Shown here piece after piece: positions 36,038 through 44,291 of a DNA stretch of 64,000 nucleotides. Source of the DNA: Acidimicrobiaceae bacterium (GTDB lineage Bacteria; Actinomycetota; Acidimicrobiia; Acidimicrobiales; RAAP-2); contig PLZF01000031.1 of the NCBI GenBank assembly GCA_003152015.1, positions 614 to 64,613 of the forward strand, written 5' to 3'. Both the position numbers and the translations under genes were made by a program. Each line of letters begins with the position of its first letter. Positions within the stretch are counted from its first letter, which is position 1. The notes beneath the pieces are model-generated. The model had not been told where the DNA came from. It saw nothing but the letters and a program-made list of their open reading frames with translations, and did no database searches.

Positions 36038-36604
36038 TCATCGTCGTGAGGTCACGGCCAGGTCATCGGGAAGGGCTGCCTCGATCTTCGCCAATCGTTC
36101 GCCGTACGCCTCCGAGTCGATGTCGCGTACCCACATGATCAGGGCGTCCTCGCCCGTCTCGGGGTAGTAGTTCGGACGCACTCCGACCGGGGCCATTCCG
36201 AACCGCCGGTACAACGCGATGGCGGTTTCATTCCCCACCCTGACCTCGAGAGTCATGTGGCGGGTCCCGAGCTCGAGTGCGACGCAGGTCATGTCAAGGA
36301 GAATCAGGCTTCCGAGCCCACGCCCCTGCCACCGGGGATCGACGGCAATGTTGTTGACATGGGCTTCATCGTCAATCAGCATCAGACCGGCGAAGCCAAC
36401 GATGTCGGCACCGATCCATGCGGCGCGGTAAGCGCGAGACTTGCGTTGAGCCAATTCCTCCACGAACAGCCGGTGCGACCAGGGGTGTGGGAACACCGCT
36501 TCTTCGATCCGCAGCACACCACGGAGATCTTTCGTCCGCATGGGCGCCATGACTACCTGATGTCGCTCGTGTCGGATCGGCGGTGGGTCAGCGCTCACGG
36601 TCAT
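36038..36604 (-). CDS. rimI: Ribosomal-protein-alanine N-acetyltransferase RimI-like GNAT
   Basis: 188-residue GNAT acetyltransferase. The acetyl-CoA loop is PRWQGRGLGSLIL (RxxGxG/A), the fold also shows HVNNIAVDP before it and NETAIALYRRFGM after it, as in RimI. RimI normally acetylates the N-terminus of ribosomal protein S18 and is often encoded inside tsaB-rimI-tsaD clusters, as here. The start overlaps the tsaB end by 17 bases. A later ATG (36550) would remove a disordered leader, but also part of the first strand. Confidence 0.88.
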   Translation of the reverse strand: MTVSADPPPIRHERHQVVMAPMRTKDLRGVLRIEEAVFPHPWSHRLFVEELAQRKSRAYRAAWIGADIVGFAGLMLIDDEAHVNNIAVDPRWQGRGLGSLILLDMTCVALELGTRHMTLEVRVGNETAIALYRRFGMAPVGVRPNYYPETGEDALIMWVRDIDSEAYGERLAKIEAALPDDLAVTSRR

Positions 36605-37379
36605 GGCCAGGTGTCCCGGGGGGAGGGATCCGCTGCTCCCAGTTGATCCGGGCGTCGGCCTCTCGCCGGTAGTCGGGCAACAGGTCGGACGGAGCGGACG
36701 GTTCGGCGCCAGCCGCCATGCGGCGGAGCGCCAGCCGGGCGAGGGTCACCGGTGACGGTGACGAGAGGTGCTCGGCCAGACCCAGATCGGCAGCCGGGAC
36801 ACCTGCCAACAATTGGCGGTATCTGACGGCGCCGTCGCCGACAATGAGAAGGCTCTCGCCGGGGCCGCGATCCCTATCGGCCAACGATTCTGCCAGGCCA
36901 CCAGGGGTGACCAGTTCGGGGGGCGCCTGCCGGGCCAGCGCCGGATCGACGGCCTGGTGTATGCCCGCCACCGCATCATCGAAGTGGTACTGGGAAGCAA
37001 ACACCTCCCCCCGACGGGCGTCGACCACCACCACAACCGTCCGGGCCCCACCTGGGCCGGCTTCCTCCTGAGCTCCGGCGGCCAGAATGTCCAGACTGCT
37101 GACGGCCAGGACGCCCAGCCCCAATCCTTGGGCCAAGGCCTTGGCGGTAGCTACCCCGACCCGCAGACCGGTAAATAGACCGGGCCCGATATCGACGGCG
37201 ATGGCATCGATGTCTCGGACCGTGAGTCCCGAGAGGGCGCAGACCTCCGCGATGGCGGGAGCCAACGATTCGGCGTGCATGCGGCCGCCCTGATGGCTCC
37301 GTTCGGCGGCCGAGCCCCCATCGGTGACCAGAGCGGCACCGACCAGGTTGGTCGCTGACTCGATGGCGAGCAGATTCAT
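36588..37379 (-). CDS. tsaB: tRNA threonylcarbamoyladenosine biosynthesis protein TsaB
   Basis: 263-residue ASKHA-fold partner of TsaD. The N-terminus NLLAIESATNLVGAALV, the RMHAESLAPAI segment and VDIGPGLFTGLRVGVATAKA are typical. The ATG at 37379 overlaps the tsaE stop by four bases (ATGA), which I prefer over ATG 37394. A Pro/Gly-rich C-terminus (PPPGTPGHDRER) is probably disordered. Confidence 0.93.
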   Translation of the reverse strand: MNLLAIESATNLVGAALVTDGGSAAERSHQGGRMHAESLAPAIAEVCALSGLTVRDIDAIAVDIGPGLFTGLRVGVATAKALAQGLGLGVLAVSSLDILAAGAQEEAGPGGARTVVVVVDARRGEVFASQYHFDDAVAGIHQAVDPALARQAPPELVTPGGLAESLADRDRGPGESLLIVGDGAVRYRQLLAGVPAADLGLAEHLSSPSPVTLARLALRRMAAGAEPSAPSDLLPDYRREADARINWEQRIPPPGTPGHDRER

Positions 37380-37930
37380 CCATCCACCGCCCACGGCTGT
37401 AAGACCTCAGCCAACCGGGCCCAGCGATCCGCCCACCTCGGACCCGACCGCCCGATCGTCACGGTGCGGCGGTCGTCGAGGTCTCCGGGGTTGCCGTTCC
37501 CGGAGTGGGCGTCGAGCCTCAGAGACAACGACCCGTCGCCGAGGACCGGCTCGGCCACGTCTCCCCATTCGACAAGGGCAACCGCTCCGTCCTCGACCAG
37601 CTCGCCGAGGCCCAGGTCGACAATCTCGCCAAGGGAATCGAGCCGGTAGACGTCGGCATGCAACAGGGTCTTCAGCGGCTGGCCCGCCGCAGCATGGACC
37701 GCGCCGTCGAGCTCATACTGCCTGACCAGTGTGAATGTCGGACTGGTGATGGGGTCCACGATACCGAGCGCCCGACCGAAGCCCTGAGCGAAGGTGGTCT
37801 TGCCACTTCCCAGGTCCCCGGCCAGGAGCAGCACATCCCCGGGCACGCAGAGCGGGGCGATGGCCCCGGCCACCGCCCGCGTCTCCTCGGCGGACGAAGT
37901 CGAAACGACGATGGCCGACGCCTGGGTCAT
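37376..37930 (-). CDS. tsaE: tRNA threonylcarbamoyladenosine biosynthesis ATPase TsaE
   Basis: 184-residue P-loop ATPase of the t6A pathway. Walker A LLAGDLGSGKTTFAQGFGRA, then SPTFTLVRQYE, ADVYRLDSLGEI and VALVEWGD, the four blocks of the family. I start at ATG 37930, which shares a base with the upstream glycosylase stop (TGATG); the track ORF extends far into that gene in the wrong frame. About 35 residues longer than E. coli TsaE at the C-terminus. Confidence 0.93.
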   Translation of the reverse strand: MTQASAIVVSTSSAEETRAVAGAIAPLCVPGDVLLLAGDLGSGKTTFAQGFGRALGIVDPITSPTFTLVRQYELDGAVHAAAGQPLKTLLHADVYRLDSLGEIVDLGLGELVEDGAVALVEWGDVAEPVLGDGSLSLRLDAHSGNGNPGDLDDRRTVTIGRSGPRWADRWARLAEVLQPWAVDG

Positions 37931-38487
37931 CACGACCAGCCCAGCAGCTGCTTGGCCCGGACCAGGTCGGACCGCATCTGAGCCACCACCGCCCCTCCCG
38001 ACCGCAACGCCGCGGCGGGATGGTAGGTCGGCACCAGGTGGGAGCGGCCGAACGAATAGGCCTTCCCCCTCACCTGGGTTATGCCCTTGTCCGTCTCGAG
38101 CAGCAGTTTGGTGGCGAAGTTCCCCAGGGTCACCACCACCACGGGTTGGATCAGATCGAGTTGGGAGACCAGATAGGGCCGGCACGCCTCGATCTCTTCC
38201 GGCCTCGGATTGCGGTTGTCCGGTGGCCTGCACTTGACCACATTGGCGATGTAGCACTGGCGGCGATCGATACCCAGCTCTTCGGCCATCAACCGGTCGA
38301 GGAGCTTGCCCGAGCGTCCGACGAACGGTTCACCCTGCAGGTCTTCGTCACGCCCGGGTGCTTCGCCCACGAAGAGTAGATCGGCGTCGGGATCGCCGAC
38401 ACCGAACACCACCTGGGTACGTCGGGCCGACAGCGCACACTTGGTGCACCCGGCCGCCTCCCGGGCGAGATAGGCCAGTCCGGTCAT
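37930..38487 (-). CDS. Type-4 (Fe-S) uracil-DNA glycosylase
   Basis: 185-residue DNA-repair enzyme that removes uracil from DNA. Cys residues CTKC near the N-terminus and two later ones ([15 protein letters not shown] region) are placed for the [4Fe-4S] cluster of family 4 UDGs. Catalytic blocks: [36 protein letters not shown] and the C-terminal [11 protein letters not shown]. The ORF track's 418 residues run through the divergent promoter region; I use ATG 38487 (GTG 38496 also possible). It heads the run udg-tsaE-tsaB-rimI-tsaD. Confidence 0.9.
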   Translation of the reverse strand: MTGLAYLAREAAGCTKCALSARRTQVVFGVGDPDADLLFVGEAPGRDEDLQGEPFVGRSGKLLDRLMAEELGIDRRQCYIANVVKCRPPDNRNPRPEEIEACRPYLVSQLDLIQPVVVVTLGNFATKLLLETDKGITQVRGKAYSFGRSHLVPTYHPAAALRSGGAVVAQMRSDLVRAKQLLGWS

Positions 38488-38572
38488 CTCAGCCACCGCC
38501 GAATGGTACCGCCCGCCAGCACACCGCCCATTGCGTTCGTCAAGTGATCCGTGACGCGGCAAACTGAGACCC

Positions 38573-39874
38573 GTGACCGACGGGATCGAACCATCTGAGG
38601 GCGCCGAAGACACCCGTGCCCCGGCAAGCGACCCTCCCACCCAGCCGCACAGGGAGGTCACCCAGCGGGTGGCGGACGCCGACCGCGATCGGACGGTGAC
38701 GTCCCTCCGCGAGCACGTCGTTGTCGGAAGGTTGACGCTGGACGAATTCTCCGAGCGGGTCGACAACGCGCTCGTCGCCCGCACCCAGGGTGACCTCGAT
38801 GCACTCGTTGCCGACCTCCCGGCCCGAGCGGTACCCGAACCGGAGGCGACCCGCCGGCGCGCCCGGCGACGGGTCATTGCCGTCATGGGTGGGTCGAGAG
38901 CCAAGGGTCGGTGGCGGGCCAGTGGGCACACCACCGCCATCGCCGTCATGGGCGGCTGCCAACTCGATCTCCGACAGGCCGAGATCGAGGGATCCGAAGT
39001 GGTGATCAGCGCCTTTTCCATCATGGGCGGGATCGAAATAGTGGTGCCCGAAGGCATCGACGTTGAACTGGCCGGATTCTCCATCATGGGCGGGCGCCAC
39101 CTGAAGATCCGTGACGTCCCGGTGATCCCGGGATCCCCTCGGATCATCGTTCGAGCCTTCCCGATCATGGGCGGGGTGGAAGTCAAGAGTGCTCCGAACC
39201 GTCATGGCCGTGGACTGCCATCACACCTCGACGGCACGTCCCTCGACGCGGGGACCGGGTCACCGGTGCTGAGCGAGGGACCCGCTGGCCGGACTCCGCC
39301 CGATCGGACCCCGGAGACCATGTCCGGGGAGCCACATCCGGAAGAAGCCCCATCCCTTGCCGGTGACCGCACAGTGACAATTCTCTTTATCGACATGGTC
39401 GATTACTCAGGGATCACCGAGCGTCTCGGGGACCGTCTGGCCCATGCCCTGGTGACCGAGCACCACCGGATCGTTCGTTCCCTCCTCACCGGTCACGGGG
39501 GGCGTGAGGTCAAGGCGCAGGGTGACGGGTTCATGGTCGCATTCGGAGGAGCGGCCCGTGCTCTGCGTTGTGCCGCCGCCATGCAGCGCTCCTTTCGCGA
39601 GCACACCTTGGCCCACCCCGACCAGCCGATTCGGGTCCACATCGGGTTGCACACCGGGGAGGCCACCGAAACCGATGACGACTTCTTTGGTCACACGGTC
39701 ATTGTGGCCAGTCGCATCGCCGACATGGCCGGTCCCGACGAAATCCTGGTGTCTTCACTGTCCGAACAGTTGGTGGCGGGCACCGGAGAATTCCACTTCG
39801 GTGAACAACGGGAGGTGGTGCTCAAAGGGATGAGCCGCCTCCAACGTGTTGCCCCGCTCATCTGGGCCAACTGA
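38573..39874 (+). CDS. DUF1707 - LiaF-like - class III adenylate/guanylate cyclase fusion
   Basis: 433 residues, GTG start. Residues about 30-85 (RVADADRDRTVTSLREHVVV onward) form a DUF1707 domain. Residues about 98-205 hold five strand repeats with AVMGG, AVMGG, SIMGG, SIMGG, PIMGG, the pattern of the LiaF/cell-wall-active antibiotic response C-terminal domain. A Pro/Ser-rich linker leads to a class III cyclase (about 268-430): VTILFIDMVDYSGI with metal Asp, VKAQGDGFMVAF with Lys and the second Asp, and FFGHTVIVASRIADMA. In the last block the usual catalytic Asn (V-N-x-A-x-R) is Ile, while Arg is kept, so activity is uncertain. No transmembrane helix. The single gene is divergent from the glycosylase. 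Likely links envelope-stress sensing to a nucleotide signal (inference). Confidence 0.85.
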   Translation: MTDGIEPSEGAEDTRAPASDPPTQPHREVTQRVADADRDRTVTSLREHVVVGRLTLDEFSERVDNALVARTQGDLDALVADLPARAVPEPEATRRRARRRVIAVMGGSRAKGRWRASGHTTAIAVMGGCQLDLRQAEIEGSEVVISAFSIMGGIEIVVPEGIDVELAGFSIMGGRHLKIRDVPVIPGSPRIIVRAFPIMGGVEVKSAPNRHGRGLPSHLDGTSLDAGTGSPVLSEGPAGRTPPDRTPETMSGEPHPEEAPSLAGDRTVTILFIDMVDYSGITERLGDRLAHALVTEHHRIVRSLLTGHGGREVKAQGDGFMVAFGGAARALRCAAAMQRSFREHTLAHPDQPIRVHIGLHTGEATETDDDFFGHTVIVASRIADMAGPDEILVSSLSEQLVAGTGEFHFGEQREVVLKGMSRLQRVAPLIWAN

Positions 39875-39884
39875 GTGACAGCGG

Positions 39885-41114
39885 TCAGCTGGTGGGCGGC
39901 GCGAATCTCCCCGCCGAGGTAGGGCCGGACGAGGATGGCGACTCCGCCATTGACGGCGGCGGTGACGGCGGGTCCATCCACGTGGCGAGATAGGGGCCGG
40001 TGGGGCCGAAACCGATACGGGTCATGGCCACCGGTCGAGGGGGGATGTCGAGATTGGGCGAATCGGAGTGCCAGGGGGTGTACAGCAACCACGCGCCGGT
40101 CGGGTCGGAGTAGACGGATTCCTCCCCGGGACCCTTACCCTGAGCGTTGGATGCCACCAGAGGTACCGATGAGGAGTCGGCACACGGTCCCATCGGACCC
40201 GCACAGCGCGCCGCTCCGATGGCGTAGTCCGGCGAATTGAACCAATTGCCCGAGTAGAACAACCAGTAGGTCCCGAGCACCTTCACCATGTCGGGCGATT
40301 CGACGATAGTGCCCTGCCAGGGCTCGTCGGGCTGCAGAATGGCCTTCGGCTTGGCGGTGAAGGCCATGCCGTCGCCGGTGAGTGGCGCTGACCAGATCAT
40401 TGTCGGTGTGGAAGACCCTCCGATGTTCTGGTCCGACTTCCAGATCATCCACATGGTCCCGTTGTCATCGGTGAACACCCGGGGGTCGATGGAACCACCC
40501 TGGCTGACCTGACAGATATACGGCTTGGCCATGGGGATGAACGGGCCGGTGGGAGACGACCCGGTGGCGGCTCCTATGCATTCCATGGCCGGGGAGGTCG
40601 ACTTCACCAGGGCGGTGAAGTACAACACGAATGTCGATCCGAAGCGGTGGAGGTCAGGTGCCCAGGTGAAGCCGGGCGCTGCCCATGGCGGCAACGTCGG
40701 CATGACATCGGTGATCGCTCCCCACTGGCCTACCGCGGTTCCCGATACCACCGGAACGTTCATGGTCGCCCCTGCACCACCCTCGCTGAGGATGAGGTCG
40801 TAACGACCCTTCCCGACGGTGAGGAACGGGTCGGACACATCGTGACCGACGTCATAGATCCGGGCCGGCGCCGACCGCATGGTGGTCGCGGGTGGGTCGT
40901 AGGCGTGGACGGGTGACGTGGGCATAGGAGCCACCCCCGCCCCACCCGCGGCCCCGTTCGGCGTCGACGCCCGATGGGCAGTCGCACTCGCCGAGGTGCA
41001 GGCGGACGCGGCAGTGGCCACCACCACCAGACCGACCATCATGGCGAACAGGCGGCGCGGCGGCCTCGGAACCACCGACGACCGGACGGCAGGACATCCG
41101 AGGTTTGGTTTCAT
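39885..41114 (-). CDS. GH43-like exported lipoprotein (arabinanase/arabinofuranosidase-type five-blade propeller)
   Basis: 409 residues with a hydrophobic signal and lipobox (VATAASAC, Cys near residue 36), so it is probably lipid-anchored outside the membrane. The five-bladed GH43/62 fold is suggested by HDVSDPFLTVGKGRYDLIL (general base Asp), WAPDLHRFGSTFVLYFTA, SIDPRVFTDDNGTMWMIWKS (pKa-modulating Asp) and TIVESPDMVKVLGTYWLFYS (general acid Glu). GH43 enzymes act mostly on alpha-L-arabinan or xylan. It lies 73 bp downstream of alr and is convergent with the cyclase fusion. An arabinan-remodelling role fits the DPA genes in this window, but the substrate is inferred. Confidence 0.8.
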   Translation of the reverse strand: MKPNLGCPAVRSSVVPRPPRRLFAMMVGLVVVATAASACTSASATAHRASTPNGAAGGAGVAPMPTSPVHAYDPPATTMRSAPARIYDVGHDVSDPFLTVGKGRYDLILSEGGAGATMNVPVVSGTAVGQWGAITDVMPTLPPWAAPGFTWAPDLHRFGSTFVLYFTALVKSTSPAMECIGAATGSSPTGPFIPMAKPYICQVSQGGSIDPRVFTDDNGTMWMIWKSDQNIGGSSTPTMIWSAPLTGDGMAFTAKPKAILQPDEPWQGTIVESPDMVKVLGTYWLFYSGNWFNSPDYAIGAARCAGPMGPCADSSSVPLVASNAQGKGPGEESVYSDPTGAWLLYTPWHSDSPNLDIPPRPVAMTRIGFGPTGPYLATWMDPPSPPPSMAESPSSSGPTSAGRFAPPTS

Positions 41115-41187
41115 GGGGACAGTCGACTCCGATACGACGCTCGGGAGTATCGCGGGACGACGACCCCCGCGACGGACAGGCTTCAGA

Positions 41188-42423
41188 TTACCGCTTCCCG
41201 TCGAGGTCGGATAACGCAGACCCGATTTCATGATCGGCCGAATCGCCCGTCAGGTCATCCCCGTTGACGAGGACCCGCGGGACCCGGGGACCGATGCCAC
41301 ACACCACCTCGTAGTTGATGGTGCCGAGCCGGTCGGCCCACTCGGTGGCGGTGATCTCTTCGCGTCCCTGCCGCCCGATGAGGACCACCTCGTCGCCCAC
41401 GGTGACGGGGGGAACGTCGGCCGGTCCGCAATCAACCAGGATCTGGTCCATCGTCACCACCCCGGCCAGCGGGCGCCTGACCCCTCCGATGAGCACCTCA
41501 CCGCCGGTGTCGAACAGCCGGCGGGGCACGCCGTCTGCATAGCCGATGGGAATCGTGGCCACTGTCGAGCGTTCCGCCAGCGGGCGTCGGCGCCCGTAGG
41601 ACGGCCGCTCCCCCTTGTCGAGCCAGCGGACAAACGACACCTCGGCCCGCAATGACAGCACCGGCTCGACCCGCCCTCCCCCGGTGGCCTGTGACAATTG
41701 GGTGGCCAACTCGGGGGTGGGGCACAGCCCGTAGAGGGCAATGCCGCACCTGACCATGTCCCTGCGAGCCGCCGGGAAGGCAATGGAGCCGGCCGAGTTG
41801 GCCACGTGGGTGAGAGGAGGCCGGAGTCCGGCAATGGTCAGATCGTCGAGAACCAGCCTGAACCGATCGAGTTGGGTGCGGGTGAACTCGATGTCGGTCG
41901 GGCCAACCCCATCGGCCACCGCCAGATGGGTCCACAGGGCCCCGAGCCGGAGCCGGGGATCGGCGGCAATGGCGGTGGCCAGGCTCACCGCCTCAGCCGG
42001 GTCGACCCCTACCCGGTGCATGCCGGTATCCACCTTGAGGTGGACGTCGACCGGGGACGCGTCTTCGGCGGCCACCACCCGTTTCAAGGCCTGAACTCCG
42101 GCATGGGTGTAGACCGTCGGCACCAATCGGCGAGCCACCGCTTCCTCCATGGCATCAACCGGGGGCTCGGACAGGAGCAGAATCGGGACGTCGATCCCAA
42201 CCTCTCGAAGGAGCACCCCTTCCTCCACCAGTGCCACCGCCAGCCACGTCGCCCCCCCGGCCAGTGCGGCCCTGGCCATGGGGAGGGAACCGTGCCCATA
42301 CCCATCGGCCTTGACCACGGCACAGAGCGCGGAGGAACCCACCATGCCGTTGAGAACCGACGCATTGCGCCGGGCGGCACCCACGTCGATCTCGGCCCAC
42401 ACCGGTCGCAGGCGATCAACCAT
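41188..42423 (-). CDS. alr: Alanine racemase Alr
   Basis: PLP enzyme that interconverts L- and D-alanine for peptidoglycan. 411 residues. The Lys that binds PLP is in ALCAVVKADGYGHG, LKVDTGMHRVG follows, then HVANSAGS, MVRCGIALYG, the catalytic Tyr in PSYGRR and the C-terminal barrel VTMDQILVDCG. I choose ATG 42423, preceded by GGTGGAG, overlapping the nnr gene by eight bases; the track's ATG 42495 would read through it. The final residues are polar and dispensable-looking (GDSADHEIGSALSDLDGKR). Confidence 0.94.
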   Translation of the reverse strand: MVDRLRPVWAEIDVGAARRNASVLNGMVGSSALCAVVKADGYGHGSLPMARAALAGGATWLAVALVEEGVLLREVGIDVPILLLSEPPVDAMEEAVARRLVPTVYTHAGVQALKRVVAAEDASPVDVHLKVDTGMHRVGVDPAEAVSLATAIAADPRLRLGALWTHLAVADGVGPTDIEFTRTQLDRFRLVLDDLTIAGLRPPLTHVANSAGSIAFPAARRDMVRCGIALYGLCPTPELATQLSQATGGGRVEPVLSLRAEVSFVRWLDKGERPSYGRRRPLAERSTVATIPIGYADGVPRRLFDTGGEVLIGGVRRPLAGVVTMDQILVDCGPADVPPVTVGDEVVLIGRQGREEITATEWADRLGTINYEVVCGIGPRVPRVLVNGDDLTGDSADHEIGSALSDLDGKR

Positions 42424-43819
42424 CGAGGCTCCACCGAGGCTCATCGGAACCACTGAGGTCAGAGAGGACCGATGACACCAGGACGGGAAGGTCACCGGCC
42501 ATCAGCCCCTGCCCAGGGCCCCGATCTGCCGCCCGGCCATGAACGTGGGCGGCCAGGGCAGCCGCCTCGAGGGGTGCCATCCCCCGAGCCAACATGGCGC
42601 CGATGATGCCCGAGAGCACGTCACCGGTACCGGCGGTGGCCAATCGGGGCGATCCTGCCATCGCCACCAGGCAGCGGCCCGACGGATCGGCCGTCGCGGT
42701 GGTGGATCCCTTTACCAAAACCACGACTCCCGACGCCCTGGACAGCCGCCGTGCCGCCTCGATCCGGTCGGCTCCCGCCGGCTTGCCCATCAACCGTTCG
42801 TACTCGCCGTCGTGTGGTGTCAGTACCACCGGCGCCTTGTGGCCGAGGGGATGAGTGCCATCCAGGCAGCCCAGAGCGAACAACCCATCTGCGTCCACCA
42901 CCACCGGGATGTCCGAGGAACTCACCAGCCTTTGCACCTCTTCCACCGTCGACGGGTCGCGCCCGAGCCCCGGGCCGACCACCACGGCCGAGCATCGGCG
43001 GGACATGTCCAGAGCCACATCGGACCAACCCCGGTCCGGCAGCGGCACACTCACGCTTTCGGATGGGCCCGCGTCGGCCACATCCTCCCCGGGCACACCG
43101 AGCCGAACCATCCCCGCTCCGGTCCGAAAGGCCGCCCGGGCGCACATCCCAGCGGCACCGGTCATCCCGGGAGAACCGGCCACCACCAGTACCGCAGAGC
43201 TCCACTTGTGATCGTTTCGGCCACGAGATGGAAGGAGTGCTGCCACGTCCCGGTCCTCCATCACACTGAGTCGGGGGTGACCGACCGGGATGCCTATGTC
43301 GGCCACGGTGACCCGGCCGGCCAGACCGACCCCGTCGCCCTGTAGGAGACCCGGCTTGAGTGCCACGAAGGTCACCGTCCGATCGGCCCGGAGCGGGCGA
43401 CCGGAACCTTCACCCGTGTCACCATTCACCCCCGACGGGATGTCGACCGCCAACACCGGAGTCCCAGGATGCACCACAGGCGCCATGTACTCGCCACGGA
43501 ACCCCGTTCCGTACGCCGCGTCGATCACCAGATCGAGGTCCACGCCGCCGTCCACGCCGCCGTCCACGCCCCCGGCTTCGACCACCGTGACCCGGGCACC
43601 ACGACGTCGAAGCTTTCCGGCCGCGATCCGGCCATCGGCACCGTTGTTCCCCTTCCCCGCCACCACCAAGACACGGCGTCCGTACGCTCCACCCATCATC
43701 TCGAGGGCCACCAATGCCACCGCGTGGCCGGCCCGTTCGACCAGCACGTCCAGTGGCGTCGACGCCTGGACCGCAGCATCAACGGCCTGCATCTCAGAGA
43801 CGGTGAGGACCGGTCGCAC
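42416..43819 (-). CDS. nnr: Bifunctional NAD(P)H-hydrate epimerase / ADP-dependent dehydratase
   Basis: 467-residue repair enzyme for hydrated NAD(P)H. The N-terminal epimerase half (YjeF_N) shows VLVVAGKGNNGADGRIAAGKLRRRG and VLAVDIPSGVNGDTG; the C-terminal kinase-like half shows AVLVVAGSPGMTGAAGMCARA, VVDADGLFAL, VVLTPHDGEYERLMG and TAGTGDVLSGIIGAMLARG. An in-frame 12-bp repeat encodes GGVDGGVDGGVD near residue 85. Standing between alr and acpS on the same strand, as commonly seen in Actinobacteria. Confidence 0.95.
   Translation of the reverse strand: MRPVLTVSEMQAVDAAVQASTPLDVLVERAGHAVALVALEMMGGAYGRRVLVVAGKGNNGADGRIAAGKLRRRGARVTVVEAGGVDGGVDGGVDLDLVIDAAYGTGFRGEYMAPVVHPGTPVLAVDIPSGVNGDTGEGSGRPLRADRTVTFVALKPGLLQGDGVGLAGRVTVADIGIPVGHPRLSVMEDRDVAALLPSRGRNDHKWSSAVLVVAGSPGMTGAAGMCARAAFRTGAGMVRLGVPGEDVADAGPSESVSVPLPDRGWSDVALDMSRRCSAVVVGPGLGRDPSTVEEVQRLVSSSDIPVVVDADGLFALGCLDGTHPLGHKAPVVLTPHDGEYERLMGKPAGADRIEAARRLSRASGVVVLVKGSTTATADPSGRCLVAMAGSPRLATAGTGDVLSGIIGAMLARGMAPLEAAALAAHVHGRAADRGPGQGLMAGDLPVLVSSVLSDLSGSDEPRWSLDG
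43538..43573. repeat. In-frame 12-bp tandem repeat within nnr
   Basis: Three copies of GTCCACGCCGCC (third ends CCC) sit inside the epimerase half and encode the GGVD units on the minus strand. Copy-number changes keep the frame. Confidence 0.85.
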
Positions 43820-43828
43820 AGGTCGACG

Positions 43829-44275
43829 CTACGACGCAGTCCCGGCCCGTGCTGATCCACGGGCCGGGGCCACATATTCGGCCACCACGAACGCCATGGC
43901 CATCTGGTCGGTATGGGTCAGCGAGAGGTGCCAACCGGTGACCTCGGATCGCCGCGCCAGATCGGCGGCAGCATGGTGAAGCAGGAGGGTGGGGGCACCC
44001 AGGCCGACCCGGACCACCTCCACGTCGGTGAATCGGAAGGCCCCGAGCCCGACGCCGAGTGCCTTCATGGTGGCCTCCTTGGCGGCGAACCGGGTGGCCA
44101 TCCGCGGAATCGGGTCGGTGGCCCGGGTGGCATAGGCCAATTCCGACTCGGTGAACAGCCGTTCGGCCATGGAGGGCCGTCGAGCCAGTAGCTCTCGCAG
44201 GCGGGCGACTTCCACCCCATCCACCCCGATGCCGACCAGCCTGCAGCCGCCGACCGTCCCGGTGCCCGTATCCAT
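43829..44275 (-). CDS. acpS: Holo-[acyl-carrier-protein] synthase AcpS
   Basis: 148-residue enzyme transferring the 4'-phosphopantetheine arm of CoA to apo-ACP. Motif GIGVDGVEVARL carries the first Mg-binding Asp, and RFAAKEATMKALGVGLG the second acidic ligand and catalytic Lys; LSLTHTDQMAMAFVV closes the fold. Ten-odd residues at each end exceed the usual length. In the row glmS-acpS-nnr-alr; nine bases separate its stop from nnr. Confidence 0.93.
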   Translation of the reverse strand: MDTGTGTVGGCRLVGIGVDGVEVARLRELLARRPSMAERLFTESELAYATRATDPIPRMATRFAAKEATMKALGVGLGAFRFTDVEVVRVGLGAPTLLLHHAAADLARRSEVTGWHLSLTHTDQMAMAFVVAEYVAPARGSARAGTAS

Positions 44276-44291
44276 TACCTGACAGATACCT

